Positions 1 to 5,980 of a stretch of 6,115 bases of DNA are shown here, piece by piece. The notes under the pieces were generated by a model. The model saw only the letters and a program-made list of their open reading frames with translations. It did not search any database and was not told the DNA's origin. The position numbers and the translations under genes were made by a program. The DNA comes from Nanobdellota archaeon. Lineage in GTDB: Archaea > Nanobdellota > Nanobdellia > Woesearchaeales > JAGLGH01. Position 1 is the stretch's first letter, and each line of letters starts with the position of its first letter. The DNA is taken from contig JAGLGH010000103.1 of NCBI GenBank assembly GCA_023144115.1, forward strand, positions 1 through 6,115. The letters run 5' to 3'.

Positions 1-19
1 TCCTGCGCATTTAGTTATA

Positions 20-34
20 GAAATAAAATAATAA
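20..34 (-). terminator. T-rich tract after tRNA-Gln
   Basis: Read on the minus strand, the 15 bases directly after the tRNA 3' end are TTATTATTTTATTTC. Archaeal RNA polymerase commonly terminates at T-rich tracts without a hairpin, and this lies exactly where a tRNA terminator is expected. The region is AT-rich in general, so the assignment is weak. Confidence 0.3.
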
Positions 35-107
35 TAGTCCCGCGCGGATTCGAACCGCGGTCCCCGGATCCAGAGTCCGAGATGATTGGCCACTACACTA
101 CGGGACT
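35..107 (-). tRNA. tRNA-Gln, anticodon CTG
   Basis: The minus strand folds into a complete cloverleaf. The acceptor stem is AGTCCCG/CGGGACT, with discriminator A at position 35. The D arm carries AGTGG in its loop. The anticodon stem is TCGGA/TCCGG with loop CTCTGGA, giving anticodon CTG, which reads CAG (Gln). The variable loop is 4 nt, and the T arm is CGCGG-TTCGAAT-CCGCG. There is no intron and no encoded CCA, so CCA must be added after transcription. The first pair is A1-U72, which is a known identity element of archaeal tRNA-Gln: it is charged with Glu and then amidated by GatDE. The neighbouring bud32 serves t6A synthesis on tRNAs that read ANN codons, so this tRNA is not one of its substrates. 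Confidence 0.97.
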
Positions 108-154
108 GTAATTAATGTAATGAATGGGTATACGTCGAGAGAAATGAAAACTAT

Positions 155-162
155 TTTAAATA
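155..162 (+). promoter_or_regulatory. TATA box of bud32
   Basis: TTTAAATA is centred about 25 bp before the ATG at 183 and is preceded by the A-rich, BRE-like GAAAAC. The spacing fits a leaderless transcript that starts at the ATG itself. No Shine-Dalgarno sequence precedes that ATG. The box sits in the near-palindrome CTATTTTAAATAG (151-163), so it may also be readable on the other strand, towards the tRNA. Confidence 0.65.
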
Positions 163-182
163 GGTTTGTATTCTTAAGCATA

Positions 183-782
183 ATGGATACTATAATCGGA
201 CAAGGTGCAGAAGCAACTATATATCTTGCTGAAAATGTGATAAAAGAAAGGCTTGCAAAATCATACAGGCTCAAAGAGATAGATGCATCTCTTCGAAGAA
301 CAAGAACCAGAAAAGAGGCAAAGTTGCTTGAGAAATTGCAGAAGATTAATTTTCCAGCCCCTAAATTAGTATCCACAGACAAGAAATCCAGAATTGAGAT
401 GGAATATCTTAAAGGACCAAAATTAAGGGACTTTCTTGATGAGAAAAACCATCAGATGCAGTGTATTGAACTAGGCAGGAAGATAGCTGTGCTTCATAAT
501 AATGATATTATCCATGGAGACCTGACTACATCAAACATGATAGTTAATGATGAGCTATTCTTTATAGATTTTGGATTATCATTCCATTCCACAAAAGTAG
601 AAGATAAAGCTGTTGATCTCCATTTGCTGCGCCAAGCATTTGATTCAAAGCATTTTGAGATATGTGAAGGATGTTTTGCTGCTGCATTGGAAGGGTATGA
701 AAAAGAATCATCTAATGCTAAGGAAATATTCTTAAGGCTTGATAAAGTAGAAGCAAGAGGAAGAAATAAGTGCAAGGGGTAG
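183..782 (+). CDS. bud32: Bud32 kinase/ATPase, KEOPS subunit
   Basis: This 199-residue protein is the small atypical kinase of the cytoplasmic KEOPS complex, which with Kae1 makes t6A37 on ANN-reading tRNAs. Bud32 acts mainly as an ATPase there. Visible motifs are a nucleotide loop GQGAEATIY (6-14), the VIKER lysine (K21), the helix-C RTRKEA (41-46), MEYLKGP (73-79), the catalytic HGDLTTSN (111-118; D113 base, N118), the metal-binding DFG (129-131) and EDKAVDL (140-146), which is characteristic of Bud32. The C-terminal tail is basic (ARGRNKCKG), as usual. The length is normal for a stand-alone archaeal Bud32; many Euryarchaeota instead have a Kae1-Bud32 fusion. The frame is open back to an ATG at 120, but the start at 183 is preferred: the kinase fold begins immediately after it and a TATA box lies 25 bp upstream. 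Kae1 is not in the window. Confidence 0.95.
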   Translation: MDTIIGQGAEATIYLAENVIKERLAKSYRLKEIDASLRRTRTRKEAKLLEKLQKINFPAPKLVSTDKKSRIEMEYLKGPKLRDFLDEKNHQMQCIELGRKIAVLHNNDIIHGDLTTSNMIVNDELFFIDFGLSFHSTKVEDKAVDLHLLRQAFDSKHFEICEGCFAAALEGYEKESSNAKEIFLRLDKVEARGRNKCKG

Positions 783-811
783 AATGTTCTTATCTGGTAT
801 CCTAAGATAGA

Positions 812-819
812 TTTATATA
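812..819 (+). promoter_or_regulatory. TATA box of P-loop kinase gene
   Basis: TTTATATA is centred about 26-27 bp before the ATG at 842. It lies in the gap after bud32, so the kinase gene appears to have its own promoter. The spacing favours the ATG at 842 over the in-frame ATG at 836, only six bases earlier. Confidence 0.65.
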
Positions 820-841
820 TAAATTCAAATTATTTATGATT

Positions 842-1417
842 ATGAATGCGCAATTATTAATCTTAGTAGCAGGGCATAATGCCACTGGTAAATCTACTCT
901 AACAAAAGAAATAATCTCTGAATTTGATATTAACCAGGTAAATGGAGATGTGATTAGAGAGATGTTGATATCTAATATTAAATTTTATTCAAATACTCAT
1001 TATTCTTATCCAAATGAAAAGATACTTTCTGCAAATAAAGTAGGTTCAATTTTTATAACTGAACTTATAAAAGAATTATTGATTCAAAAGCAATCAGTAA
1101 TAATTGACGGAGTAGGAATTACAAGAGAAAGAAGAAATAAGTTTCTTGCATTAGTTAATGATTGCAATAAAAAAATTATAACTATAATCATTGAAACTAT
1201 TTTAGAAGAAGATAAATTATTAATTAGATTAAAAAAAAGAGATAATAAGAATAAACAACATAGATGGGTTGAGTTTTATAAGGATATAAAAAAAGAAAAA
1301 TATGAATCTATTGATGATTCAGAAGCAGATTTTATTTTAAAATATAATCAGAATAACTCTAAAGAAATAATTCAAGCAATTAAGAATATTATGCATGGAA
1401 AAATTAATGCCAAATAA
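842..1417 (+). CDS. P-loop kinase, AAA_33/predicted kinase type
   Basis: This is a 191-residue cytoplasmic P-loop NTPase. The Walker A motif GHNATGKST is at 11-19. It is followed by NGDVIREML (34-42), where D36 and R39 sit at the substrate-side position used by small-molecule and polynucleotide kinases. A Walker B-like strand SVIID (85-89) is followed by TRERR (94-98), as in the AAA_33 group (polynucleotide-kinase, gluconate-kinase and zeta-toxin relatives). The basic stretch RLKKRD (129-134) resembles a lid helix. The family transfers ATP gamma-phosphate to varied acceptors, so the substrate cannot be named. The gene is very AT-rich (about 15-30% GC in sampled lines), well below bud32 and topA, which suggests transfer. 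It is probably transcribed alone from its own TATA box. The start could be 836 (two extra residues, MI). A zeta-like toxin is possible, but no adjacent antitoxin is visible. Confidence 0.8.
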   Translation: MNAQLLILVAGHNATGKSTLTKEIISEFDINQVNGDVIREMLISNIKFYSNTHYSYPNEKILSANKVGSIFITELIKELLIQKQSVIIDGVGITRERRNKFLALVNDCNKKIITIIIETILEEDKLLIRLKKRDNKNKQHRWVEFYKDIKKEKYESIDDSEADFILKYNQNNSKEIIQAIKNIMHGKINAK

Positions 1418-1440
1418 TTTCCTGGGCTAAAAGAACAGCT

Positions 1441-1448
1441 TTTATAAA
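1441..1448 (+). promoter_or_regulatory. TATA box of RibD_C-like gene
   Basis: TTTATAAA is centred about 27 bp before the ATG at 1472 and only about 6 bp before the earlier in-frame ATG at 1451. A TATA box cannot serve a start that close, so it decides for 1472. It overlaps the short inverted repeat AAAAG-AACAG-CTTTT (1429-1443), which may be chance. Confidence 0.65.
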
Positions 1449-1471
1449 TAATGTCTAATTTAGTCTTAAAT

Positions 1472-2188
1472 ATGGATAATCTGGATAAACCAATCACTAC
1501 TTTATTTATGTTAATGTCTGTTGATGGTAAAATCTCAACTGGTAGTACAGATGAATTTGATGTAGATAAAGATTTCCTTAAAATAAAAGGAATCAAAGAA
1601 GGGTTGCAACAATATTATGATATTGAACAAATAACTGATTTGTATTCTCTAAATTCAGGCAGAGTTCAGGCTAAAATTGGAGCAAACAAGAAACAGGAAA
1701 ATCTTGTTAAATTGCCTGTTAGTTTTTTAATTATAGATAATAAACCTCATTTAAGTAAAGTAGGTATTGACAATTTTCTTAGAAAAAGCAAGAAGTTGTT
1801 TGTTATCACAACAAACAAAAGTCATCCTGCTTTTTCACGAAAGGATGCTGATAATCTTGAGATTATCTATTATGAAAATGAAATAGATTTCGAAGATTTA
1901 TTCAGAAAACTAAAACTGGATTATAATATTGAAAATTTAACAATACAAACTGGTGGTACATTGAACTCGATTTTTTTGAGGAAGAAATTAATTGATAAAA
2001 TTTCAATTGTTGTTGCTCCAGCTTTAATAGGAGGAAAAGATACTGCTTCTTTGATTGATGGAAAATCTATATCTTCAATTAGTGAATTAGAAAATATAAA
2101 AGCGTTGAAATTGGTTGAAGTAAAAAAACTAAATGATTCTTACATTCATCTAAAATATGATGTGATTAAAGATAGTGTTATTGAATAA
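1472..2188 (+). CDS. RibD_C/DHFR-like reductase family protein
   Basis: This 238-residue protein has the dihydrofolate-reductase-like fold of the RibD C-terminal domain, without the cytidine-deaminase half of bifunctional RibD. Seen here are the N-terminal strand and loop LFMLMSVDGKIS (11-22), the NADPH-site segment TIQTGGTLNSIFLRKKL (157-173) and the closing VVAPALIGGKDTASLIDG (180-197). All are hallmarks of RibD_C reductases that use NADPH on a pyrimidine or pteridine substrate. The middle part (TDLYSLNSGRVQAKIG, 55-70) differs from archaeal riboflavin reductase ArfC, which carries a VGINTV-type segment. From memory it matches a bacterial, mostly low-GC Gram-positive, subfamily annotated only as dihydrofolate reductase family protein. 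The reaction is therefore unknown. The gene is AT-rich and has its own TATA box. Its stop lies 8 bp from the stop of the converging gene. Starting at 1451 would add seven residues. Confidence 0.82.
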   Translation: MDNLDKPITTLFMLMSVDGKISTGSTDEFDVDKDFLKIKGIKEGLQQYYDIEQITDLYSLNSGRVQAKIGANKKQENLVKLPVSFLIIDNKPHLSKVGIDNFLRKSKKLFVITTNKSHPAFSRKDADNLEIIYYENEIDFEDLFRKLKLDYNIENLTIQTGGTLNSIFLRKKLIDKISIVVAPALIGGKDTASLIDGKSISSISELENIKALKLVEVKKLNDSYIHLKYDVIKDSVIE

Positions 2189-2196
2189 AATTTGTA

Positions 2197-2487
2197 TTAA
2201 GTGCTTTTAGATCTATTGTTTTCAAGATAATGGCATGCATATCCATTGGATTTCATATATTTAATTAATTCTTTTGATTTGCATAAAGCACCTGGTTGAA
2301 AAATAACATTGATATAAAATTTTGAATATCCTTCAGTTCCTGGTTCAGAAAAAAGATGTCCTCCAAAATGCCTTATACCATATGGATTAGCTTCAAAGTC
2401 ATCCATTACTTTTTCAGAGAAATCATATACTTCTAAATCAGAGACATTAATATCAAATTCTAGTGTTTTTTCAAGTGATTTAACCAT
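2197..2487 (-). CDS. Unassigned 96-residue protein, HD-gene partner
   Basis: I do not recognise this protein. It is soluble, mildly acidic in its first half (about residues 1-35), with no signal peptide, membrane segment or Cys cluster. It ends in a charged tail, ENNRSKST. A central segment NPYGIRHFGGHLFSEPGTEG (34-53) is rich in Gly and His, followed by a probable beta strand (FYINVIFQPG) and an amphipathic helix, so a small alpha/beta domain is likely. The start lies 15 bp after the stop of the HD hydrolase gene on the same strand, with no Shine-Dalgarno sequence between them. The two are probably co-transcribed, although an AT-rich TATA-like stretch (2506-2515) could give it a separate promoter. 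It may be a partner or regulator of the HD enzyme, which is inference from position only. The coding call rests on the undisturbed frame, the tight spacing and varied protein-like composition. Confidence 0.72.
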   Translation of the reverse strand: MVKSLEKTLEFDINVSDLEVYDFSEKVMDDFEANPYGIRHFGGHLFSEPGTEGYSKFYINVIFQPGALCKSKELIKYMKSNGYACHYLENNRSKST

Positions 2488-2502
2488 AGTGTTTGGAAAT
2501 GA

Positions 2503-3480
2503 TTAATAATTAATAATTTTAATAAAATTACCGTTTTCAACAGTATCATTATGCTTTTCCAGCATAGCCTTAAAATCAGGATAAACATCTGTAACCTGTT
2601 TAACAGCATCATAAGAGTCAATAAATTTAGGATTGATGTATCTTAATTTTGCTTTTGAATAGAAATCATAATCATTTGGGTCATTTGTTATTTCTAAATT
2701 TGGATTGAGCATTTCTAATTTAGTGAGAATCTCTGGATTATTGGATTCTTTAAGCTTATCATATAAAAAAGCATCATCCTCAAATAAATCTTTTTGTGAG
2801 ATTACTTCAGAATTAAGCGCAATTTTTATAGCATCTGCCAATATCTGAAATAATGTAATCTCCAAAGGATGAGCCCACTTTGTTTCATTCATCATCAAAT
2901 AATCCTCTGCAAATTCTTTTGCAATTTTTTCTTCTTTTATTATTATTTCATTATCCTTTACAATAAAACTTGAGATATATTTATTTATTTTATCATGAAA
3001 TCCATAACTAGCAACCAGATCCCTGAGGGTATAATCTATCCTGTCAGCGCATAGGTCAGGAAGTGATTTTTCTAGTAATGGGAAATTAAATTCATCAAAA
3101 AGTCTCTCAACATCAAATCCATATTCCTTAAGTATAGCTGGTATTTCCGAATTAGTTATTATTTCTTTATGAAATTTTTCATGAAAATCCTGATTCTTAC
3201 TTTTGAATACAAAATCTATTACATGAGAAAATGCAGTATGTGGTGTATCATGGAGCAGACCTGCTATCTGTTCCTCCAAAGAGGCATTAACCTTATTTAA
3301 GAGAATCATAACACCTAATGAATGTTCATATCTGGTAACATCTTTGCCTTTGATTGCATATTGCGATGCTCCTGCCTGATTAATACCTTTTAATCTCTGT
3401 ACTGGATATGAACCTATAAGGTCTATTAATACTGGCTCTTTAATCTCAATACGCCCATAGGCCCTATCATCTATTATCAT
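2503..3480 (-). CDS. HD-domain phosphohydrolase, SAMHD1/dGTPase-like
   Basis: This 325-residue protein belongs to the COG1078-type HD hydrolases, which cleave (d)NTPs or related phosphoesters at a metal centre. The HD domain covers about residues 45-155. The metal ligands are all present: H53 (RYEHSLGV), H77-D78 and D146 (ADRIDYTLRD). The stretch H77-D-T-P-H81-T-A-F-S-H86 has the spacing of SAMHD1 H206-D207...H210...H215, and H100-E101 resembles SAMHD1 H233-E234. R147, Y150 and D154 match the nucleotide-contacting K312, Y315 and D319. An intact dNTP triphosphohydrolase site is thus likely, but the substrate is inferred. The remaining C-terminal half is helical and has no recognised domain. 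The N-terminal RIEIKEPVLIDLIGSYPVQR is typical of the family. The start at 3480 is supported by a TATA box 26 bp upstream. The 96-residue gene follows after 15 bp. Confidence 0.88.
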   Translation of the reverse strand: MIIDDRAYGRIEIKEPVLIDLIGSYPVQRLKGINQAGASQYAIKGKDVTRYEHSLGVMILLNKVNASLEEQIAGLLHDTPHTAFSHVIDFVFKSKNQDFHEKFHKEIITNSEIPAILKEYGFDVERLFDEFNFPLLEKSLPDLCADRIDYTLRDLVASYGFHDKINKYISSFIVKDNEIIIKEEKIAKEFAEDYLMMNETKWAHPLEITLFQILADAIKIALNSEVISQKDLFEDDAFLYDKLKESNNPEILTKLEMLNPNLEITNDPNDYDFYSKAKLRYINPKFIDSYDAVKQVTDVYPDFKAMLEKHNDTVENGNFIKIINY

Positions 3481-3502
3481 TTAAAAATGAGAACTATTTA
3501 TC

Positions 3503-3510
3503 ATTTATAA
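3503..3510 (-). promoter_or_regulatory. TATA box of HD hydrolase gene
   Basis: On the minus strand, TTATAAAT is centred about 26-27 bp before the ATG at 3480 and follows an A/C-rich, BRE-like AACAAACC. It lies in the 67-bp gap after topA, so the HD gene seems to be transcribed independently of topA and probably leaderless. Confidence 0.7.
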
Positions 3511-3547
3511 GGTTTGTTAATAATTATGCCAGATATTTTCGGTTATA

Positions 3548-5800
3548 TCAATCTTTATTTTGTTTTTTCTCAAGATCGTCTATAGTCTGCTCTTTTTCTT
3601 CAAGCTTTTCAGTATACCTGCATTTAGGATAATTATTGCACCCGAGAAATGCGCCATAGATAGACTTCCTGACGACAAGTTTTCCTTTTTTGCATTTTGG
3701 GCAGGTCTTTTCAAGTTTTCCTGATTCTATCTCTTCCATCTCTTTTTTCGCTTCTTCTGTCTGGAACATCTTACTGGGGCATTTTGGATTTATGCATATA
3801 TCCTGCGGCCGCTTTCGCTTCTTGATGATAGTCACTATTGGCATACCGCAATGCTCACAGATCTTTTTTGTCGGTTTCACCATAGCTGCAGGGATTGAAA
3901 ATGTTGTATTGCAATCAGGATATTTATCGCATGCGATAAAAGTTCCAAACTTTCCTTTTCTTAGGGCCAGTTCGCCATCTTTGCAGTTAGGGCATTTGCC
4001 TACATGAGTCATCACATTCCTTGTCTCGATGTTTGCTTTTGAAAGCTCCTCTCCAATTTTGAGTTCGTTCTTCTTGAATGTGGTAAGTATTTTTGTAAGA
4101 ACCTTTTTTACGTGCTTGATGACCATATCATGGGTTTTTTTCTTTTCTCTTATTTCCTGCATCGCTTCTTCAAACTCATTTGTAAGTTGTGCATCAACTA
4201 TCTCTGGACAATATTTATCAAGAACATCACATGTCCTTATGCCAAGTTCAGTAGCTTGTATTGCTTTTTCTGTGATATAACCTCTTAAATAGAGATTTTC
4301 AATTATTGTTGCACGCGTAGCTTTTGTTCCAAGGTTACGTTTCTCAAGTTCCTTGATTATTGATGCTTCAGTATATCTTTTTGGAGGTTGAGTTTCTTTG
4401 TCAAGCTTGTCTATCTTCTTTATTTTGATAATATCGCCTTTTTCAACCTTTGGCAATTCTTCATCTTTTAGCATGACAAACCTGCCATATAATTCAAACC
4501 ATCCTTGTTCGACAGTTCTTGTGCCTTTTGTAATAAATGGCTCATCTTTAACATCAATGATAATTTTCATTGTCTCTCTTGTTGCAGGTTCACCGAATAC
4601 TGCCAGGAACCTTCTGACAATAAGTTCGTAAAGATCCATAATTTTCTTGTCTTCATAATCTGGAATATGCCCTGTAGGATATATGGCTGGATGCGCAGCA
4701 TCTGTTTTCTTGCCCTCATTTGGAATCAGTTTTGTTTTTGTGAGGACAAAATCTGCTTCTTTCTTAAATTTATCCTGCTTTTTCAAAGATTCGATAATTT
4801 TCTTGTAGCCTATTTCTTTTGGCAGCTTTTGCGATGATGTTCTTGGGTATGAAATAAACCCCTCACTGTACAATGTCTGCGCTAATTCTAATGTATGTTT
4901 AGGGGTTGTTCTTATTGTCTTATATGCCTCAATCTGTAAGCTGGTGAGATCAAATGGGAATGGAGGCTGTGTCTTTGATTGTGTCTTTGTGACATCAGAG
5001 ATTTTTGCTTCTTTTTCTGCTTTTATTTTGTTAAATATATCATCAACTTTTTTCTTATCAAAGAATTTGTCTTCCTTATGATTTGCTATGATCTCAGATC
5101 CTTTGACATTACCGTCCATCTGAATCTGCCAGAAAGGTTCAGGAACAAATGCAGCAATCAATTTTTCCTTGTCAACAAGAATCTTTAATGCCGGTCCCTG
5201 CACTCTGCCTGAAGAAAGGAGCTTGAATGTTTTTGTGGCATTTTTTATGGCCAGAGTCAATGCCCTGCTCAGGTTTATACCATATATCCAGTCCATCTCA
5301 TGCCTGGTTACACCTGCATTGACCTGCCCCCATTCAAGAGTTGGAGATTTTGTTTCATATGACTTGACAAGGTCTGGTTTTGTAAGTGTGCTGAATTTCA
5401 TCCTTGAGGCATCTTTTTTCTTGCACAGGAACTTCAAAGCATTATATCCTATTACTTCTCCTTCTATGTCAAAGTCTGTAGCGATTGTAAATGTATCAGC
5501 CTCTTTTGCAAGCTTCTGCAATGCTGTCCTATATTTAGTCGTAAATGCGCTTCCTTTGTTTATCTTTGAAGTTGGGACCCACTGCGTATTAAATATAGGA
5601 TAAGTCCATCCCTTCTTATCTTTTTCAGCGACTCCATATAGGTGACCAACTGCGCAGCCTACAATGATATCATTGCCATTATGCTCAAGCTTGTAATAAG
5701 GCACCTTATTTATGTTAAGTTTCTTTGCTCTCCCGTCGGCAAGCGCATCAGCTATCTTCTTGGCTGCATTAGGTTTTTCAGTGATTATGAGTTCTGTCAT
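3548..5800 (-). CDS. topA: DNA topoisomerase I, archaeal type IA
   Basis: This 750-residue type IA topoisomerase relaxes negatively supercoiled DNA by cutting one strand and passing the other, forming a 5'-phosphotyrosine link. The TOPRIM domain spans about residues 1-140, with E8 (ITEKPNAAKK) and the metal triad D109-F-D111-I-E113. The catalytic tyrosine is Y318 in GFISYPRTS, and GRVQGP (198-203) is the conserved core loop. Three zinc-binding motifs follow: C603/C606/C624/C630, C648/C651/C669/C674 and C700/C703/C721/C727. The first and third share CX2C-X17-CX5C spacing, and the second ends CX4C. Such ribbons help grip single-stranded DNA. The NAAKKIADAL opening matches archaeal TopA. The frame is open to an ATG at 5899, but the 33 extra residues are low-complexity (Phe, Tyr, Lys, Leu) and a TATA box lies inside them, so 5800 is chosen. 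Composition is about 40% GC in sampled lines, typical of the local core genes. Confidence 0.97.
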   Translation of the reverse strand: MTELIITEKPNAAKKIADALADGRAKKLNINKVPYYKLEHNGNDIIVGCAVGHLYGVAEKDKKGWTYPIFNTQWVPTSKINKGSAFTTKYRTALQKLAKEADTFTIATDFDIEGEVIGYNALKFLCKKKDASRMKFSTLTKPDLVKSYETKSPTLEWGQVNAGVTRHEMDWIYGINLSRALTLAIKNATKTFKLLSSGRVQGPALKILVDKEKLIAAFVPEPFWQIQMDGNVKGSEIIANHKEDKFFDKKKVDDIFNKIKAEKEAKISDVTKTQSKTQPPFPFDLTSLQIEAYKTIRTTPKHTLELAQTLYSEGFISYPRTSSQKLPKEIGYKKIIESLKKQDKFKKEADFVLTKTKLIPNEGKKTDAAHPAIYPTGHIPDYEDKKIMDLYELIVRRFLAVFGEPATRETMKIIIDVKDEPFITKGTRTVEQGWFELYGRFVMLKDEELPKVEKGDIIKIKKIDKLDKETQPPKRYTEASIIKELEKRNLGTKATRATIIENLYLRGYITEKAIQATELGIRTCDVLDKYCPEIVDAQLTNEFEEAMQEIREKKKTHDMVIKHVKKVLTKILTTFKKNELKIGEELSKANIETRNVMTHVGKCPNCKDGELALRKGKFGTFIACDKYPDCNTTFSIPAAMVKPTKKICEHCGMPIVTIIKKRKRPQDICINPKCPSKMFQTEEAKKEMEEIESGKLEKTCPKCKKGKLVVRKSIYGAFLGCNNYPKCRYTEKLEEKEQTIDDLEKKQNKD

Positions 5801-5821
5801 GAGTCTAAGGAATTTGTATTC

Positions 5822-5829
5822 ATATAAAA
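5822..5829 (-). promoter_or_regulatory. TATA box of topA
   Basis: On the minus strand, TTTTATAT is centred about 25-26 bp before the ATG at 5800 and is preceded by A-rich ACAAAAGA, a reasonable BRE. It lies within the upstream in-frame extension of topA, which argues against translation of that extension. Confidence 0.65.
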
Positions 5830-5913
5830 ATCTTTTGTAGAAAATTTTTTCCATCAATTCCGAAAAAAACAAATTTTTATAAAAAAGTTTAGTTAACATT
5901 TCGGCATATTAAT

Positions 5914-5932
5914 ATACAATACATTATTGTAT
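5914..5932. repeat. Inverted repeat 8-3-8 between topA and edge gene
   Basis: ATACAATA, a 3-nt CAT spacer and TATTGTAT form a perfect 8-bp inverted repeat. It sits about 85 bp upstream of the topA TATA box and about 50 bp past the stop of the edge gene. It could be a dimeric repressor site or a weak hairpin. The AT-rich setting and lack of a U-tract make a classical terminator unlikely. The rest of the 180-bp gap shows no gene. Confidence 0.4.
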
Positions 5933-5980
5933 CAGGAATAAGAGAAATGTTTTAATCAAAATTTGAAGGTTGCTGTTATA

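Noticed and set aside
120..182. Upstream extension of bud32 to the ATG at 120
   Set aside because: It adds 21 residues ahead of the kinase fold and would place the TATA box inside the coding sequence; the ATG at 183 fits both the family and the promoter.
98..775. Minus-strand open frames opposite bud32
   Set aside because: They are antisense to a gene with all its motifs, and one runs into the tRNA; the translations look random.
791..809. Imperfect hairpin TATCTGG-TAT-CC-TA-AGATA after bud32
   Set aside because: The stem is short, bulged and lacks a following T-tract; archaeal termination rarely needs such a hairpin. Likely chance.
842..1417. Toxin-antitoxin module built on a zeta-like kinase
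   Set aside because: No small antitoxin-like gene overlaps or precedes the kinase; upstream is bud32 and the gene has its own promoter.
2501..2520. TTAATAAT direct repeats at the HD gene 3' end
   Set aside because: Only two short AT copies in an AT-rich stretch, partly coding for the HD C-terminus; no evidence of a functional repeat or attachment site.
3690..5827. Several plus-strand open frames of 61-144 codons opposite topA
   Set aside because: They are antisense shadows of topA, rich in Phe, Ser and Ile with no domain-like motifs, and topA is unmistakable.
5801..5899. N-terminal extension of topA to the ATG at 5899
   Set aside because: The 33 residues are Phe/Tyr/Lys/Leu-rich and low in complexity, TopA homologues start at the MTELIITEKP-like strand, and a TATA box lies within the extension.
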